From positions 1-7,762 of the forward strand of contig JAUTXA010000084.1 in assembly GCA_030838265.1 (NCBI GenBank): a DNA stretch of 7,762 bases, written 5' to 3'. The notes beneath the pieces are model-generated. The model had not been told where the DNA came from and ran no database searches. It saw only the letters and a program-made list of their open reading frames with translations. Below, piece by piece: positions 5,540 through 7,762 of this stretch. How positions within the stretch are numbered: the first letter of the stretch is position 1; the number at the start of each line of letters is the position of its first letter. The position numbers were made by a program, and so were the translations under genes. The stretch comes from Actinomycetota bacterium (GTDB taxonomy: Bacteria; Actinomycetota; Acidimicrobiia; Acidimicrobiales; BP-101).

Positions 5540-5863
5540 GTGGTAGCCCGCGGCGACGTCATCTGGGCCGGTCTCGGACCGCCTGCCGGTCGTCGACCCG
5601 TCTGCGTGCTCACCCGCGCCGCAGCGATCGAGGTGCTCGCGGCGCTCACGTGCGCGCCGATCATGCGCACGATCCGCGGCATCGAATCGGAGGTCGAAGT
5701 CGGGCCCGACGAGGGGCTGCCGGAACCAAGCGCTATCAGCTGCGACAACCTGATCACCGTTCCCGCTGCCCTGCTCGACGCCGCGCCCGTTGGCCGACTG
5801 GACCTCGACGCACGCGTCCGGCTGGATCGTGCGCTCCGCTACGCGCTCGATATCCAGTACTGA
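5540..5863 (+). CDS. mazF: MazF/PemK-like toxin with altered active site
   Basis: A 107-residue protein with the MazF/PemK layout: RGDVIWAGLGPPAGRRPVCVL (4-24), CAPIMRTIRGIESEV (38-52), GPDEGLP, AISCDNLITVPAALL (65-79), the GRLD segment and a closing helix LDRALRYALDI. MazF toxins cleave mRNA as dimers. The conserved Arg of the RPV motif (Arg19, B. subtilis Arg25) is present, but Met42 stands where the family has the catalytic Thr (APVTRTIRG; B. subtilis Thr48). Codon 42 is ATG, one C-to-T change from ACG. Start is a GTG at 5540, overlapping the apparent antitoxin tail; GGAG abuts it too closely to act as a normal Shine-Dalgarno. It is the only clear plus-strand gene, divergent from the RHH-PIN pair and convergent with the GNAT gene with 2 bases between stops. 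Probably inactive or altered. Confidence 0.82.
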   Translation: MVARGDVIWAGLGPPAGRRPVCVLTRAAAIEVLAALTCAPIMRTIRGIESEVEVGPDEGLPEPSAISCDNLITVPAALLDAAPVGRLDLDARVRLDRALRYALDIQY

Positions 5864-5865
5864 CG

Positions 5866-6303
5866 TCACGACCTGAGCGCGTATCTCCACACGTTTGAGT
5901 CGCGGAGCTCGAAGCCGAGCTTCTTGTAGATGTGGTTGGCCGCCTCCCGCGACGGGCGGGAGGTGAGGTCGACGGTGACGCACCCGAGCGACTTGGCCTG
6001 CTCGAGCATGGCTTTGGTCAGGGCCGTCCCGATGCCCTTCCCCGACGCGGCGGGGTCGGCGATCACGTCTTCGATCCAGGCCCGCAGCCCGGTTGGGATG
6101 CGGAAGACGGCGAGGGTGGCCACCCCCACGATGGAGCCGTCGTCGGCATAGGCCACGAACTGATCGGTGGCGGGCGAGGCGACGATCTCGCCGAGCTGCG
6201 CCTTGGATGGCGCGGGGTTGGACTTCGAGAGGTACGGCGTCAAGCGTTCGAAGGCCGAGACGAGCTCATCGGTGACGGGGCCCTCCCAGATCTCGACCTT
6301 CAT
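5866..6303 (-). CDS. GNAT-family N-acetyltransferase
   Basis: A 145-residue single-domain GNAT enzyme that would transfer an acetyl group from acetyl-CoA to an unknown amine. Motif A is IEDVIADPAASGKGIGTAL (77-95), with the pyrophosphate-binding loop SGKGIGTA. Motif B near the C-terminus is NHIYKKLGFELRD (123-135), with the usual Tyr and a Gly-Phe turn. The preceding strand is FVAYADDGSIVGVATLAVF (49-67). Its ATG overlaps the stop of the CBS-citrate synthase gene as ATGA (6300-6303), so the two proteins are likely made from one message and in related amounts. Because citrate synthase consumes acetyl-CoA, the pairing may be functional, but this is inference. Its stop meets the mazF stop with only two bases between them, leaving no room for a conventional terminator outside coding sequence. 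Confidence 0.88.
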   Translation of the reverse strand: MKVEIWEGPVTDELVSAFERLTPYLSKSNPAPSKAQLGEIVASPATDQFVAYADDGSIVGVATLAVFRIPTGLRAWIEDVIADPAASGKGIGTALTKAMLEQAKSLGCVTVDLTSRPSREAANHIYKKLGFELRDSNVWRYALRS

Positions 6304-7762
6304 TCCGCGTCGGGGACCGGCTCCGGCGGGGGTGGGCCCACGTAGCGGGCGCTGGGCCGGATGATGCGGTTGTCAGCGGCCTGCTCGAGGATGTTGGCGC
6401 ACCACCCGATCACCCGCGACGAGGCGAACGTGGGGGTGAACAGGTCGCGGGGCAGCCCGCAGTGGTCCATGACCACGCCGGCGTAGAACTCGACGTTGGC
6501 GTAGAGATCGCGTCCCGGCTTGAGCTCGGACAGGACTTCCTCGACGGTCTGCTCGACCTGCTTGGCGAAGGTGATCTTCTCGGCCCCGATGCGCTCGGCG
6601 ACACCGCGCAGCATGATCGACCGCGGGTCATGCGTCTTGTACACCCGGTGGCCGAAGCCCATGATCCGCTCGCCCGCCTGCACCTTCTCGGCGATGTAGG
6701 CGCGGGCCCGGTCGGGGGTGCCGATGTCGTCGAGGAGGGCCAGCGCCTTCGACGGGGCCCCACCGTGCAGCGGCCCGGAAAGAGCGCCGATGCCACCCAC
6801 GACCGCAGCGCCGAGGTCGGCCCCCGACGAGGTGATAACACGGGCCGTGAAGGTCGAAGCGTTGAAGCCGTGATCGATGGTCGAGATCTGATACTGCTCG
6901 ACGCCCCTCGCCTTCTCGGGGTCGGGCACCTCGCCGGTGAGCATGTAGAGGTAGTTGGCGCCGTAGCCGAGCTCGGGGTGCGGGGCGATGGGCTCGAGGC
7001 CCTGGTGCAGCCGGTACAGAGCCATGATCAGCGTGGGGATCAGGGCGCACACCTGCATGGCGTTGGAGCGCAGCTCCTCGTGGTCGACCTCGGTCGAGAA
7101 GCCATAGCTGCCGGACTGGCCGACCAACGAGACCGCCGTCCGCAGAGCGTCGAGGGGGATGAAGGTGCGGCCGACGCGCGCGATCGATGGCAGCACCTCG
7201 GCCACGTCGTCGGGTATCACGCGCCGGCGACTGATGTCAGCCAGGAACGCCTCGCGCTGCGTTGCCGTCGGCAGCTCACCCTCGAACAGGAGGTACCAGA
7301 CGTCCTCGAGCCGTCGCTTCTCCGCCAGCTCGACGGCGTTGTACTGGCGGTAGTGGTAGAAGCCCTCCTGGCCGCGGACGTCGCCCACCGAGGTCTCGGC
7401 CACCACCACTCCGGCCAGTCCCTTGGGTACGTCCTGCAACGTGCCGTCGACCGGTCGGAGCTGGGCGATGCCCATCAGGTCGCGCATCGAGACGATGCCC
7501 TTGAGATCGTTGTCCTCGGCGACCGGGATGTGGCGATAGCCGTGCTCGGCCAGGGACTTCCACGCGTCGGCCACCTCGACCCCAGGTGCCACACAGTCGG
7601 GGTCCTCGGTCATCCACTCCGAGACCTTGGTCGTCGAGGCCTCGGCCCCGGTGGCGGCAAAGCGGACGAGGTCGCGCTCGGTGAGGATGCCGATCGGACG
7701 GTTGCCGTCGACGACCACGACGGAACCCACCCGGTGATCACGCATGCGCTCGGCCACGGCGG
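6300..7762 (-). CDS. CBS-pair and citrate synthase fusion (5' end beyond window)
   Basis: At least 486 codons, open to the right edge. Numbering from the GTG at 7757, residues 1-100 form a CBS (Bateman) pair: MRDHRVGSVVVVDGNRPIGI with TERDLVR (about 5-32), then VSEWMTEDPD and a second unit ending GIVSMRDLM (87-95). Both units keep the G-I-x-S/T-x-x-D ribose-phosphate motif typical of adenylate-binding CBS domains. Citrate synthase starts at about residue 105 (GLAGVVVAETSVGDVRGQEG) and runs to the end. It carries His296 (DHGFNAST), His331 (GPLHGGA), His370 (GFGHRVYKTHDPRS), Glu423 (NVEFYAG) in place of the usual Asp, and the Arg-rich RIIRPSARYVGP. It resembles the short dimeric CitZ/PrpC group more than GltA, so methylcitrate synthase activity is possible. 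The first CBS unit lacks its expected opening residues, so the true start is beyond the window. GNAT follows with an ATGA overlap. Confidence 0.93.
   Translation of the reverse strand, partial: AVAERMRDHRVGSVVVVDGNRPIGILTERDLVRFAATGAEASTTKVSEWMTEDPDCVAPGVEVADAWKSLAEHGYRHIPVAEDNDLKGIVSMRDLMGIAQLRPVDGTLQDVPKGLAGVVVAETSVGDVRGQEGFYHYRQYNAVELAEKRRLEDVWYLLFEGELPTATQREAFLADISRRRVIPDDVAEVLPSIARVGRTFIPLDALRTAVSLVGQSGSYGFSTEVDHEELRSNAMQVCALIPTLIMALYRLHQGLEPIAPHPELGYGANYLYMLTGEVPDPEKARGVEQYQISTIDHGFNASTFTARVITSSGADLGAAVVGGIGALSGPLHGGAPSKALALLDDIGTPDRARAYIAEKVQAGERIMGFGHRVYKTHDPRSIMLRGVAERIGAEKITFAKQVEQTVEEVLSELKPGRDLYANVEFYAGVVMDHCGLPRDLFTPTFASSRVIGWCANILEQAADNRIIRPSARYVGPPPPEPVPDAE

Larger units (their letters stand above)
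5436..5546 (+). pseudogene. Remnant of a MazE-type antitoxin C-terminus before mazF
   Basis: On the plus strand a frame read from a GTG at 5436 ends with VASAQRLASLAAPEW and a TAG at 5544-5546, overlapping the mazF GTG (5540) by 7 bases. Actinobacterial MazE antitoxins of the MazE6 type, as I recall them, end in a short helix plus EW and overlap mazF in the same way. The expected N-terminal DNA-binding half of some 50-60 residues is absent: a TGA stops the frame at 5424-5426, and the upstream DNA is the promoter and coding start of the opposite RHH gene. I read about 5484-5546 as the surviving tail. Chance similarity of a short Ala-rich frame is the main alternative. Confidence 0.4.

Noticed and set aside
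5443..5757. Upstream extension of the RHH antitoxin frame by 105 codons
   Set aside because: It runs antisense through the mazF-like gene and past the promoter; the ATG at 5442 gives the standard RHH start.
1..7762. CRISPR array, tRNA, rRNA, insertion sequence or phage attachment site
   Set aside because: No spaced repeats, cloverleaf-like sequence, transposase or flanking duplications were seen; the only repeats are the 12-bp tandem unit and the short operator repeats.

Overview
This is a GC-rich chromosomal segment with nearly every gene on the minus strand. GC-biased third positions, GTG and TTG starts, candidate leaderless promoters and a mycothiol-type maleylpyruvate isomerase-like protein all point to an actinobacterium. 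An acidimicrobial or similar lineage is a guess, because the window holds no marker gene. No tRNA, rRNA, CRISPR array or insertion sequence was seen.

Layout from left to right. The left edge carries the first 197 codons of a GltA-type citrate synthase (1-593, minus). Next come a PNPOx-fold flavin protein (675-1274), a secreted Asp-box beta-propeller resembling sialidases (1340-2689), and a tight cluster: a mycothiol-type maleylpyruvate isomerase-like protein (2786-3448), a DinB-fold protein (3445-3981), a class I SAM methyltransferase (4010-4609) and a possible 29-residue peptide whose stop overlaps the methyltransferase start. All of these are on the minus strand. A toxin-antitoxin island follows: a minus-strand RHH antitoxin and PIN toxin pair (5155-5442 and 4736-5158) diverges from a plus-strand MazF-like gene (5540-5863). 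The right edge holds a GNAT acetyltransferase (5866-6303) overlapping by 4 bases the end of a citrate synthase with an N-terminal CBS pair (6300-7762, 5' end beyond the window).

How the genes may work together. Two different citrate synthases lie about 5.7 kb apart on one strand. One looks like the plain housekeeping GltA form. The other is joined to a CBS module that could sense adenine nucleotides, and it is coupled to an acetyltransferase. The two DinB/MDMPI four-helix-bundle proteins, coupled by a GTGA overlap and sitting next to a methyltransferase, suggest a small thiol- or metal-dependent modification or detoxification operon of unknown substrate.

The most unusual part is the toxin-antitoxin island. 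The MazF-like protein has Met where the family has its catalytic Thr, explicable by one C-to-T change. Its antitoxin appears reduced to a short C-terminal tail ending in EW and overlapping the mazF start. The missing antitoxin DNA-binding half is replaced by the promoter and operator of the divergent RHH-PIN module. This could be a decaying mazEF locus, or a MazF-like protein now controlled by its neighbour.
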